Assembly: GCF_001870905.1 (NCBI RefSeq)
Contig: NZ_LNDC01000169.1
Location: 1 to 32,056, forward strand
From: Geitlerinema sp. PCC 9228
GTDB lineage: Bacteria; Cyanobacteriota; Cyanobacteriia; Cyanobacteriales; PCC-9228
Direction: 5' to 3'
DNA: 32,056 bases
Part shown: positions 14,691 through 23,250 of the stretch, piece after piece
How the letters are laid out: the number at the start of each line of letters is the position of its first letter
Position numbering within the stretch: position 1 is the stretch's first letter
Made by a program: the position numbers and the translations under genes
The notes under the pieces: generated by a model
What the model was told of the DNA's origin: nothing
The model's database searches: none
The model's input: the letters and a program-made list of their open reading frames with translations, nothing else

Positions 14691-16784
14691 CTACAAATTG
14701 GCTAAAATCTCCGGTAGCAGCTGGGGAGGGACTTGCGAGAGTGCCTGGTTTTGCCCTTCGACGCCAAATTGTTCGTGGCAGGCGCGAATAGTTTGCAATA
14801 AAAATCGGAAGGTACTGGCACGCAATTCGGGTTGCTGCGCGTATCCCTGCCAAGCCTGGAGGTGGTGGTACAAGGCTTTTTGCAAGTAATTTTGCTGGGT
14901 TTCGGTAGATAGGTGGGTGTGGGTAGAACCCTGTAGTTGGTAGTACGCCAAAGCTAAATTATTGTGGGTTGCCAAAATATCAAAGGAGAGGGGAACGCCA
15001 TCGGCCAGTTGGGAGGTCAGTTCTAGGGTGGCTTCGTAAGCCGCGATCGCTTGCTGCCAGTATTCTGCAACAGAGAGGGTATGGGAGCTTTCCCGATAGG
15101 CTAAATGCCAGTAAGCCGTGCCGAGATTGTTTTGCGTGGCGGCGCATTGGTGGGGAACTGTATCCCGGGTGCGGTGGTTGAGCGCTCGGCGATAGGCGCT
15201 GACTGCTAGCAGCAGATTGTCTTCTGGCTTTTCGTATTGGGCAAGGTTCCAGTAAGCCGTGCCGAGATTGTTTTGCAGCATGGCATAGTGCAGGGGTTCG
15301 GTGTCGGGAGTATAGACCTGCAATGCCTGTTGGTAAGCTGCGATCGCTTGGCACAGGCAATCAACCGGATCGCGATACTGAGCAAAATGCCAGTAGGCAG
15401 TACCCAAATTATTTTGCGTCGTTGCCCATTGCAGGCGCGCTTGCTGTTTCTGGGCATCTTCGCTGTCTGTGCCTGCGGCAAGAAGACCAACTTGCTGGGC
15501 TTGTTCGTAGGCATCAATGGCTTGCTGCCAGTATTCGGCACTTTGGCAAGTTTGTCCCAACTCCCCGTAGATGGCCCCCAAGTTGCTTTGTACCATGTAC
15601 CAGGTATCGGAGGATTCGGTGGTTGGGATGATGGTGGTGGCTGTGGTGAAAAAATTAACTGCCTGTTGGAGGTAGGCGATTTTGGTTTCCCTAGCAGTGG
15701 TGGTACGTGCCAGCCTCCAGTAGAGAGTACCGATGTCATTGGCGAGAACCCAGTAGCGCGGTGCGTAACTAGGAAGCAACGTCCAAGCTTGGGTGTAGGC
15801 CAGCAGTACGATTTCGGTGTATGGGGCAGCAGAGGGGTCTGAGTTTTCTAGATGGCTGCGGTAAAAGTCGCCGACTTTTAAGTAGGCATGGGCTTTTTCG
15901 GCTCCTGTGGCACCGCTTTCGTGAAGTTGGTTGATTTCGTAGAGATACTGGAGGGGTTCGTATTGGGAAATGGCGGTTTGTAGGTCGGTGGGGAGTAAGG
16001 CGAGGACTGATTCTGGGGCGACGGATTTGACCTGTTCTAACAGTTGGGTGGGAACGTTTTTTAAGGGGGAGGTGGTAGTGGTAGGAGATGGATTCGGGGA
16101 TTGGGGAAATAAGATTTCGATTTTTTCGGCTAGGTCGGTGGGTGAGGATGGTTGCTTTTCCTCGACGAACTCGAAGTCGCGATCGCTGGGGGGATGGCTG
16201 TTAAACTCGAAGATTCCCGTACAGGCGTGCCAAAATTCCTCAATACCCCCAAGGGTGCGAAACCAAGGGGGAGACAACCAAAGCAAGACGCTGGCTTCTG
16301 CTGGCAAGCGCCCTAAATTCAACTGGCGGATGCTTTCCAGGAAACGCCACTGTCGCGTGGCTGGTTGGCGAGTGAGCTGTTCTATTCCCAAAACTTGAAA
16401 TCCCGGTGCGGGAAGGGCTGGCGGGGGATGTTTGCGCAACCAGCGTTCGATTTGAGCGATGGGGCAAGGGCGTTTGAGGTTTAACTTCAAGCTTACCCAG
16501 TGGGGATAGGGCGGTTGTGTGGGAAAATGACTGGCGGTGGGTGAAGTAGAAGTGCCGTTGGTTGCGTGGTTACTGTTGTCAGGGCCGCCGACAGCAAAAG
16601 CGAGAGGTTGCTGGTTGAGCTCGGCATGCAAGCGTGCTGCGAAAATATGTTGTTGTTGGGGGTCGTCGCACACGGCGATAAAAAGTTGGCGGCGCAACCT
16701 TAAGTTTAGGGCAAGTTGCAGGCGCTGGTAAACGGTCTGGTTGTGACTTTCAATGGCACTTTCGGTGTGCTGGTATTCGCTCAC
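14691..16784 (-). CDS. Tetratricopeptide-repeat protein
   Basis: A roughly 697-residue protein. The N-terminal 240 residues (with RRQLFIAVCDDPQQQHIF) form a domain I cannot name. A Pro/Ser/Thr-rich linker is followed by at least five TPR-like units from about residue 330 onward, the clearest repeating NNLGTAYWHLAQY and the QAIAAYQQALQV helix pattern. TPRs mediate protein-protein contacts, so a scaffold or adaptor role is probable. The start is uncertain: there is no ATG, and the GTG at 16784 is chosen for the GGAGGG just before it, though GTG 16796 and TTG 16799 are in frame. It is the last gene of the leftward chaperone-gene run, 106 nt after rsgA. Confidence 0.75.
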   Translation of the reverse strand: MSEYQHTESAIESHNQTVYQRLQLALNLRLRRQLFIAVCDDPQQQHIFAARLHAELNQQPLAFAVGGPDNSNHATNGTSTSPTASHFPTQPPYPHWVSLKLNLKRPCPIAQIERWLRKHPPPALPAPGFQVLGIEQLTRQPATRQWRFLESIRQLNLGRLPAEASVLLWLSPPWFRTLGGIEEFWHACTGIFEFNSHPPSDRDFEFVEEKQPSSPTDLAEKIEILFPQSPNPSPTTTTSPLKNVPTQLLEQVKSVAPESVLALLPTDLQTAISQYEPLQYLYEINQLHESGATGAEKAHAYLKVGDFYRSHLENSDPSAAPYTEIVLLAYTQAWTLLPSYAPRYWVLANDIGTLYWRLARTTTARETKIAYLQQAVNFFTTATTIIPTTESSDTWYMVQSNLGAIYGELGQTCQSAEYWQQAIDAYEQAQQVGLLAAGTDSEDAQKQQARLQWATTQNNLGTAYWHFAQYRDPVDCLCQAIAAYQQALQVYTPDTEPLHYAMLQNNLGTAYWNLAQYEKPEDNLLLAVSAYRRALNHRTRDTVPHQCAATQNNLGTAYWHLAYRESSHTLSVAEYWQQAIAAYEATLELTSQLADGVPLSFDILATHNNLALAYYQLQGSTHTHLSTETQQNYLQKALYHHLQAWQGYAQQPELRASTFRFLLQTIRACHEQFGVEGQNQALSQVPPQLLPEILANL

Positions 16785-16890
16785 GATGCCCTCCACCAAG
16801 CGTAAATCCCCAGTTTTGGGATGGGGGAAAATGGGTTCTGGTTGTTTCTTCGTATCCCCACAGGAAAGGTCAGGAAGCAGCGGTGTTGTT

Positions 16891-18012
16891 CTAGTAGGTT
16901 TGCGAGAGGTCGCTGAGGGATTCGCAGGGATCGTTGAGGGATTCGCAGACTTCTTGCAGTTCTTGTTGCTGGCTGCGGCGGGAACGGCGGCGGTATTTTT
17001 TGGCTTCTAGTTTGGGTTCGTAGTTGAGGCGATGGTCGGATTTGGTTTTTTGTTTGAGGCTGGATTCTTGGGTACGGGTATGGTGGCTGGCAATGGCGGC
17101 GGATTCGGCTTCTGCCAGCATATCCAGGTAGTGTTCGTATCGTTCCCAATCCCCGCGAACGGCGCAGTTGGGTTCCTGTCGGTGCCAGCAATCGTCAAAC
17201 TGACAGCTGGCGGTGGCTAAGCGATCGCGAATTTCGGGGAAGTATTGGGGGAGGTCTTTGGGGTCGCAGGTAATATCCGGTTGGTTGAATCCGGGTGTAT
17301 CGGCGAGCAATCCTCCTTGGGGAAGTTGGAAAAGTTCTACATGGCGGGTGGTATGCCGTCCTTTGGCGATTTTGCCACTCACGGCAGCGATGCGTACCTT
17401 GGCTTGGGGGATGAGGCGATGGATGAGGCTGGATTTGCCCACGCCGGAGGGGCCGGCAATGATGGTAATTCGGTCTTTTAAATGCTGGCTGAGTTCTTGG
17501 ATGCCGCAGTTTTGTTGCACGCTCACGGCTGACGCTGCGTATCCCCAATAGCCCAACCGTTGCTCCCACTCTTGTTGCAGCGATGGGGAAGCTAGGTCGG
17601 CTTTGTTGAGGGCAACCAAGACTGGCAAGCCGGTGCTTTCTCCTTTGACTAGAAAGCGGCTAAGTTGGTAGGGATCGGGTTCGGGTTCGGCGAGGGAGAA
17701 GACCAACAAAATGCGATCGGCGTTGGCGACTGGCGGTCGGTCGAGTTGGTTGCGGCGCTCGAAGACATCGCTGATGGTGGCGGTGGCGTTACGACTGTCG
17801 ATTTTTTCCACGGCTACGCGATCGCCGACCATGACTTTGACGCCAATTTTTTTCAAGCGATCGCGGCGAGTACACAGGAGGGGTTGCTGGAGCGCATCGA
17901 GACCATCGGTGGGGAGGGTTTCTGGATGCAGCTGTACGCGATAAAAGTTCGCCTGGATGGCGAGAACGGTTCCTCGAACGGTGTTGCTGGCGTGAGGATG
18001 GGTTTGGGTCAT
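16891..18012 (-). CDS. rsgA: Ribosome small-subunit-dependent GTPase A
   Basis: RsgA is the circularly permuted GTPase that checks late 30S subunit assembly and releases RbfA. An N-terminal OB-fold (about 10-85) precedes the permuted G domain in the order G4 NKAD (136-139), G1 GPSGVGKSS (187-195), the threonine-containing loop RHTTRH (219-224) and G3 DTPGF (238-242). The C-terminal zinc cluster is Cys270, Cys275, His277 and Cys283 in CQFDDCWHRQEPNC. A charged, low-complexity tail follows, ending in a short repeat (CESLNDP, CESLSDL). It begins 9 nt after the tusA-like stop, so both are probably one transcript. Confidence 0.95.
   Translation of the reverse strand: MTQTHPHASNTVRGTVLAIQANFYRVQLHPETLPTDGLDALQQPLLCTRRDRLKKIGVKVMVGDRVAVEKIDSRNATATISDVFERRNQLDRPPVANADRILLVFSLAEPEPDPYQLSRFLVKGESTGLPVLVALNKADLASPSLQQEWEQRLGYWGYAASAVSVQQNCGIQELSQHLKDRITIIAGPSGVGKSSLIHRLIPQAKVRIAAVSGKIAKGRHTTRHVELFQLPQGGLLADTPGFNQPDITCDPKDLPQYFPEIRDRLATASCQFDDCWHRQEPNCAVRGDWERYEHYLDMLAEAESAAIASHHTRTQESSLKQKTKSDHRLNYEPKLEAKKYRRRSRRSQQQELQEVCESLNDPCESLSDLSQTY
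16915..16948. repeat. Two-copy 21-nt tandem repeat in the 3' end of rsgA
   Basis: GAGGGATTCGCAG occurs at 16915-16927 and again at 16936-16948, with a 21-nt period. It encodes the heptad CESLNDP followed by CESLSDL at the RsgA C-terminus, outside the enzymatic core. Confidence 0.6.
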
Positions 18013-18021
18013 GCTATCGCT

Positions 18022-18282
18022 TCACGACGTTGGCGCGGCACGTCGTACTTGAAGGGCGTAGAAGCTATCGTCGCGTTGTTCGATGCGTTCGACGCTGTAG
18101 CCTTCCATGGTTAAGCTTTCTGGCACCTGTTCGATGGGTTCTCCCGGATCTAGCCAAACTTCGAGTAAGCTCCCTGGTTCCAATTTTTCCAGGCGCATTT
18201 TGGTGCGTACGAAATTGAGGGGGCAGGGCGTCCCCCGCAAATCAATACAGGCATCGGCTGCTTGAGATTGAGACTGCGTCAT
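18022..18282 (-). CDS. TusA/SirA-like sulfur-carrier family protein
   Basis: An 86-residue protein of the TusA/SirA fold. The family cysteine lies in [21 protein letters not shown], and the second half ([24 protein letters not shown]) follows the usual pattern. The characterised motif is CPxP; here it is CPLN, so proline is replaced by asparagine, and sulfur-relay function is inferred with caution. The ATG at 18282 overlaps the dnaJ stop in an ATGA arrangement, indicating translational coupling; an ATG at 18294 is also possible. It lies between dnaJ and rsgA in the chaperone operon. Confidence 0.82.
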   Translation of the reverse strand: MTQSQSQAADACIDLRGTPCPLNFVRTKMRLEKLEPGSLLEVWLDPGEPIEQVPESLTMEGYSVERIEQRDDSFYALQVRRAAPTS

Positions 18283-19427
18283 CGTTTCAACCATTCAATA
18301 AATTTACCAAAGCCACCTTTTTCGCCACGGATTTCGTTTTCGCTGCGGATTTCTGCCAGTTTTTCCAGCAATTCTCTCTCTTCTGCATTTAGTTTTTGGG
18401 GGATGGTTACTTTCACTTTCAAAATATGATCGCCGCGGAGGGTGGGATTTCCTAGTTTGGGAACGCCTTTACCTTCCAGAGTCAGTTCGGCATCGGGTTG
18501 GGTTCCTGGGGGAATGGTCAGCTCTTCCGGACCGTCTACGGTGTTCACTTCTATGCGGCAGCCTAAAATGGCTTCTAGGTAGCTAATTTGAATTTCCGAG
18601 TAAATATTAATGCCATCGCGCTTGAATTCCGCGTCTTCCTCAACAAAGAGGTATACGTACAGATCCCCCGGCGGACCGCCTCGCTGCCCGGCATCTCCTT
18701 CGTTGCCAATCCGCAGGCGATTGCCGCTATCAACACCAGCGGGAATGTTGACCTGCAGGGTTTTGCTTTGTTGCTTGACGCCGCGACCGCCGCAGGAATC
18801 GCATTTATCGGCGATGGTTTGACCGCTGCCTTCGCAGGTGGGGCAGACGGATACTTGGGTAAAACTACCAAAAGGCGTTCTGGTGGAACGGCGTACTTGC
18901 CCCGTACCGCCACAGGTGGCGCAGGTGGTTGGACGAGTTCCTGGCTTGGCACCCGAGCCTTCGCAGGTTTCGCAGGTTTCTAGGTGCGTAATCTTGATGT
19001 CTTTTTCACCACCAAAAATTGCTTCTCGGAAATCGAGTTTTAAGTCCAACCGGAGATCGTCACCGCGTACGGGACCGCTGCGTCGGCGACGTTCCGCTCC
19101 CGTACCAGCAAAACCGCCAAAGAACTGCTCGAAAATATCGGCAAATCCACCGAAGTCTCCGAAGTCTTGGAAGCCAGCAGCACCAGCTCCCCCACCAGCT
19201 CCGGCACCGGATACGCCGGCTTCGCCAAAGTTATCGTAGCGTTGGCGCATTTGCGGGTCGGAGAGAACTTCGTAGGCTCGGTTGATTTCTTTAAAACGTT
19301 CTTCGGCTCCTTCCTCCCGATTTACGTCCGGGTGGTACTTGCGGGCTAGGCGGCGGTAAGCACGTTTGATTTCTTCTTGACTGGCATCGGAGGAGATGCC
19401 TAGGGTTTGGTAATAATCGCGAGCCAT
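18279..19427 (-). CDS. dnaJ: Chaperone DnaJ (type I Hsp40)
   Basis: A complete 382-residue type I J-protein. The J domain is at residues 1-70 with the HPD tripeptide at 32-34, followed by a Gly/Phe-rich linker ([15 protein letters not shown]). Four CxxCxGxG zinc modules follow: [24 protein letters not shown] and CDSCGGRG. The C-terminal substrate-binding domain closes with [14 protein letters not shown]. It stimulates DnaK ATPase activity and delivers unfolded clients. It lies 173 nt downstream of dnaK on the same strand and overlaps the tusA-like gene by 4 nt. Confidence 0.97.
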   Translation of the reverse strand: MARDYYQTLGISSDASQEEIKRAYRRLARKYHPDVNREEGAEERFKEINRAYEVLSDPQMRQRYDNFGEAGVSGAGAGGGAGAAGFQDFGDFGGFADIFEQFFGGFAGTGAERRRRSGPVRGDDLRLDLKLDFREAIFGGEKDIKITHLETCETCEGSGAKPGTRPTTCATCGGTGQVRRSTRTPFGSFTQVSVCPTCEGSGQTIADKCDSCGGRGVKQQSKTLQVNIPAGVDSGNRLRIGNEGDAGQRGGPPGDLYVYLFVEEDAEFKRDGINIYSEIQISYLEAILGCRIEVNTVDGPEELTIPPGTQPDAELTLEGKGVPKLGNPTLRGDHILKVKVTIPQKLNAEERELLEKLAEIRSENEIRGEKGGFGKFIEWLKR

Positions 19428-19600
19428 AAAGCGCTATTTGGTGGTACGGAAAAAATACAATAACGACACAGAAAGTGGGAAGGAGGGGCCCTTAGACTAG
19501 CAACTGAAAGTTGGTTCGTCAAAGTTGATTCTAACCTACTTTGGTTGCTCCTTGCATTGACGATTAGCCAGCTAGCGATCGCTTCCGGTTTTCGCTATTT

Positions 19601-21478
19601 TTAGCTATTTTCCTGGCTGGAGGTGGCTTCCGATTTGTCGGCGGCCGACTCTCCCTCAGGTGGCGTTTCTTCTGGCGAATAGACGGAAGAACCAATGGAT
19701 AGCAGCCCTTCTTTAAAGGTTTCCAAGGCTTGCTGCATTTCTTCTAACTGGTTGTTTTCCCTCGCGATCGCTGCTTGCAGAGCTTCGGCTTTTTGTTGTA
19801 CGTCGGCTTTGAGCTCCTCGCTAATTAGTTCGGCATTATTTTTCAGGGTAGATTCGTAGTTATACAATAAAATATTTGCTTGGTTTTTTAAAGCCGCAAT
19901 TTGCCGCAGCTGTTCGTCTTCTTCGGCATAGGCTTCGGCTTCTTCCTGTAGGCGTTGGATTTCCTCTTCGCTGAGGCCCCCTGTATTTTCAATCTTAATG
20001 CTTTGCGCTCGTCCGGTTCCTTTATCGACGGCAGAAACGTTTAAAATGCCGTTGGCATCAATATCAAAGCTCACTTCAATTTGCGGCATGCCCCGCGGGG
20101 CAGGGGGAATCCCTTCCAACAAAAACCGACCCAGGGTTTTGTTATCTTTCACCATCGCCCGTTCCCCTTGCAAGACATGAATTTCCACCGAGGTTTGACC
20201 ATCGGTGGCTGTGGAGAAAGTTTGTACTTTGCTGGTAGGAATGGTGGTGTTGCGTTCGATAACTTTGGTAAAAATCCCTCCCAGGGTTTCCAACCCCAGC
20301 GATAGGGGAATTACATCTAACAGCAGCACGTCTTGCACTTCGCCCCCCAAAACGCCGGCTTGGATGGCAGCGCCTACGGCTATAGCTTCGTCGGGGTTGA
20401 CGGTGCGGTTGATGGTTTGGTTGCCGAAATAATTTTCAATGGCTTGTTGTACGGCGGGAATCCGCGTGGAACCGCCCACCATAATAATTTGATCGAGATC
20501 GCTTGGTTGCAGCTGGCTGTCTTCGAGGGCTTGGTTGACCGGTTCGATGGTGGCTTCTACCAACTCGGAAATGAGCGATTCAAATTCGGTTCGGCTCAGC
20601 TCCATTTCCAGATGCTTGGGTCCGGTTTCGGTGGCAGTGATAAAGGGAATGTTAATGCTGGTTCTGGCAGCTGCCGATAGTTCGATTTTGGCTTTCTCGG
20701 CTGCTTCGCGAATCCTTTGCAGGGCAATTTTATCCACGGATAGGTCGATGCCTTCGTTGGCGCGAAAGTTTTCTAAAACCCAATTGACAATTTTGTTGTC
20801 GAAGTCATCGCCTCCTAGGTGGTTGTTGCCGGCGGTGGATTTGACTTCAAATACCCCATCTCCTAGCTGCAAGATAGACACATCAAAGGTGCCACCCCCC
20901 AGGTCGTAGACCAAGATTTTTTGATTTTGGTCTTGCTTGTCTAGACCATAGGCTAGGGCAGCGGCGGTGGGTTCGTTAATAATTCGCAATACTTCCAGCC
21001 CGGCAATGGTACCGGCATCTTTGGTGGCCTGTCGCTGGGCATCGGTGAAGTAGGCAGGCACCGTAATCACGGCTTGGGTGACCTTTTCTCCTAGGTAGTC
21101 TTGGGCATCCTGTTTGAGTTTTTGCAGGAGAATGGCGGAGATTTCTTGGGCTGTATAGACGCGATCGCCGATTTTGACCGCTACCATGTCGTCTTTGCCT
21201 TTCACGCAAGTGTAGGGAACCCGTTGCCGTTCGGTTTGCGTGTCTTGCCAGCGACGGCCGATGAACCGCTTGATGCTGTAAATGGTATTTTCAGCGTTGG
21301 TTACCGCCTGTCGTTTGGCCAGTTCCCCTACCAGACGTTCGCCGGATTTGCCAAATCCTACCATGCTCGGGGTGGTTCGTTCCCCTTCGGCGTTGGTCAG
21401 CACCGCCGGCTGACCCCCTTCTAAAACTGCCACGCAGCAGTTGGTGGTTCCTAAATCGATGCCAATAACTTTTCCCAT
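19601..21478 (-). CDS. dnaK: Chaperone DnaK (Hsp70)
   Basis: The ATG at 21478 gives a 625-residue protein with the canonical [20 protein letters not shown] start. In-frame starts up to 21577 would add a poor leader. The ATPase domain shows [17 protein letters not shown], the phosphate-2 loop [15 protein letters not shown] and the adenosine motif [14 protein letters not shown]. The substrate domain includes [14 protein letters not shown]. The C-terminus is acidic ([16 protein letters not shown]) and lacks the EEVD of eukaryotic cytosolic forms. It works with the adjacent GrpE and DnaJ. No CIRCE element is seen. Confidence 0.97.
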   Translation of the reverse strand: MGKVIGIDLGTTNCCVAVLEGGQPAVLTNAEGERTTPSMVGFGKSGERLVGELAKRQAVTNAENTIYSIKRFIGRRWQDTQTERQRVPYTCVKGKDDMVAVKIGDRVYTAQEISAILLQKLKQDAQDYLGEKVTQAVITVPAYFTDAQRQATKDAGTIAGLEVLRIINEPTAAALAYGLDKQDQNQKILVYDLGGGTFDVSILQLGDGVFEVKSTAGNNHLGGDDFDNKIVNWVLENFRANEGIDLSVDKIALQRIREAAEKAKIELSAAARTSINIPFITATETGPKHLEMELSRTEFESLISELVEATIEPVNQALEDSQLQPSDLDQIIMVGGSTRIPAVQQAIENYFGNQTINRTVNPDEAIAVGAAIQAGVLGGEVQDVLLLDVIPLSLGLETLGGIFTKVIERNTTIPTSKVQTFSTATDGQTSVEIHVLQGERAMVKDNKTLGRFLLEGIPPAPRGMPQIEVSFDIDANGILNVSAVDKGTGRAQSIKIENTGGLSEEEIQRLQEEAEAYAEEDEQLRQIAALKNQANILLYNYESTLKNNAELISEELKADVQQKAEALQAAIARENNQLEEMQQALETFKEGLLSIGSSVYSPEETPPEGESAADKSEATSSQENS

Positions 21479-21592
21479 ACTACCTTTGCCCAGCTTCTGG
21501 CTGTTTTTGCTTTTGATGTTCGGGTGGGCTGGTTGGTCTGCAAAGCGAACGAACCGGCCAGCTGGCAGTAGCACCACCTACCAGCATTTGCC

Positions 21593-22417
21593 CTACTCGG
21601 ATTCGTCGCTGGTTTCGGACGAGTCTGACGGTTGGGAAGTGTCTGCTTCTGGTTCGGGGGCTGCCGCCACTTTCACCATAGCGTGGCGCAAAATGCGATC
21701 GTCGAGCATGTAACCGCGCATGAATTCCTCAATCACAGTACCTTCAGGATATTCGCTGCTGGGCTCCTGCATCATAGCTTCGTGATAGTTCGGGTCGAAC
21801 TCCTGCCCCTCTGGACGCATGGGAGTCACCCCAAGCTGTTTGAGGCAATCGACCAATTGCTTGTACACCCCTTGATAGCTCTTGTGAATGTTCATTTCCC
21901 CGTCGGTTTGGGGTTTGATATGGGCGCGGGCACGCTCGAAGTTGTCTACCACCGGCAGCAAATCTTTAATGGTGGCACACTTGACCTGCAGTTCTTGGTC
22001 TTCTTTTTCTTTTTGCGTGCGCTTGCGGAAGTTTTCAAAATCCGCTGCTAGCCGTGCATATTGCGCCTTGGTTTCCTCTAGTTGGGTTTTCAGGTGGTTA
22101 ATTTCCCCTTTCAAAGCGTTGTTTTCCTGTTGGCTGTTGGCTAGCTGTTGTTCCAGATCTTTGGCTTCTGCTTGGCCTTCGCCAGCTGCCATGGCCTCTT
22201 CGGAGGCCCCTCCCTCTTGGGAGGCATCGGAGCGTGCCGAAGCCGCTGCTGCTTCCGCTTCCGCAGCGACCATGCCATCTTGGTGGTTAGTAGTTGCTGG
22301 CTCGCTTTCGGAAGATTGGGGGGAAGCAGCCCCATACTCCTGTTGGCTCTCTGGCGTATTGGTTTGATTTTCTGGTTGGTTTGTCTGGCGCTGCTTGTCT
22401 TCCTCAATCATTGACAT
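21593..22417 (-). CDS. grpE: Nucleotide exchange factor GrpE
   Basis: GrpE releases ADP from DnaK. The C-terminal two-thirds match the family: a long coiled coil (about 85-130), then [31 protein letters not shown] and the beta-domain motif [20 protein letters not shown]. The N-terminal 85 residues are an unusually long Gln/Glu/Ala/Ser-rich extension that is probably disordered, making the protein 274 residues. Two ATGs (22417 and 22411) are possible; an AGGA just upstream slightly favours 22411 by spacing. It is the first gene of the leftward chaperone set and diverges from pilB across an 833-nt gap. Confidence 0.93.
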   Translation of the reverse strand: MSMIEEDKQRQTNQPENQTNTPESQQEYGAASPQSSESEPATTNHQDGMVAAEAEAAAASARSDASQEGGASEEAMAAGEGQAEAKDLEQQLANSQQENNALKGEINHLKTQLEETKAQYARLAADFENFRKRTQKEKEDQELQVKCATIKDLLPVVDNFERARAHIKPQTDGEMNIHKSYQGVYKQLVDCLKQLGVTPMRPEGQEFDPNYHEAMMQEPSSEYPEGTVIEEFMRGYMLDDRILRHAMVKVAAAPEPEADTSQPSDSSETSDESE

Positions 22418-23250
22418 CAGTCCTAGTTATAATGGTACTGCCAACCTAACAAAATCTCTGGCTGATTTTGGTCGTTTTTTTGGTTTTGCCCACTTGGGGC
22501 TGGTTGAATTTCCCCAACGGGCCGCTAGCGGTCTTGCTACTGCTGGTAGCAAGCGAGGTCGAACCGCCGCTGGTCTCGTTGGTGGCCAGTATGAAGTGGG
22601 TGCGCGCGACCCGATCGTAGCCGCCCAACAACAAAGAGAAATTTCTCTAGCATACAGGTAAAGGATAGCTACACCAGCGTTTTTCTCCAAATCCCTCAGA
22701 TAGATTTTTCTACCTGGATGGGGAAAATTGGCTTCTGGTGTGGTCGGAAAAATGGGAATTTCCTTGCATTGGTTAGTTTACCACAAACTTTGCTGAGATG
22801 ACCGAAAGCGGAGGTGGTGGCCTTGGGGATGCGAACCTGGAGCAGGCAGGAACATTTTCCTTAAGTTACTCTACGTTTGGGAGCAATTGGTAGCAGCTAC
22901 CTAAGGGAAATCCCCTCTAAGATCGATCGTAGGCGGTTTTTCCTGAGATCGAGCTGTTGCACCTGGGTACCCTCAATCTTGAGGGGGAACTCACCACAGA
23001 ACCGAAGGGGTGGGTGCCTACGGGGTTTCCCCGCCAACGAGCGATTGGTTACCGCTAGCTCACCATCGACCGTCGCGGTTTTTGTGTAACCGTAATTTCA
23101 ACCATCGCCGTCTTCGGACTCTGATGTCTGGATACCGGTGGCTTGCAGTTCGCGATCGCTGGTGTAGCTTGGGATTATCCGCATACCTGGAAGCTGCTTG
23201 TTTGCTAGCCAAAGGTACAACCGAATCACAGAATATATTTTTGACTCGCT
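22418..23250. other. Long divergent intergenic region grpE-pilB
   Basis: This 833-nt gap contains the grpE promoter on the left and a long pilB leader on the right, with no convincing gene. AGAGAAATTTCTCT (22635-22648) is a perfect 14-bp palindrome. Further right, complementary segments suggest a structured pilB 5' leader. The palindrome does not match CIRCE. Confidence 0.5.
22928..23033 (+). promoter_or_regulatory. Candidate structured 5' leader of pilB
   Basis: CGTAGGC (22928-22934) can pair with GCCTACG (23016-23022), enclosing the hairpin CCCTCA/TGAGGG (22971-22986) and a CCAC/GTGG stem near 22994-23014. An alternative hairpin, CGGGG TTT CCCCG (23021-23033), competes for part of the outer helix. 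Two mutually exclusive folds about 220 nt before pilB could be regulatory. I could not match it to a known riboswitch class. Confidence 0.35.

Noticed and set aside
15237..15842. A 201-residue open frame opposite the TPR gene
   Set aside because: Long opposite-strand frames are expected across repetitive TPR codons; composition is not protein-like and no motif is seen.
22635..22648. CIRCE/HrcA operator upstream of grpE
   Set aside because: The palindrome AGAGAAATTTCTCT is perfect but lacks the CIRCE arms TTAGCACTC and GAGTGCTAA and the 9-nt spacer.
22928..23033. Cyclic-di-GMP riboswitch in the pilB leader
   Set aside because: The location is attractive and GCCTACGGGG recalls part of GEMM-I, but the CGCACAGGGCAAACC and ACGCAAAGCC core segments are absent.
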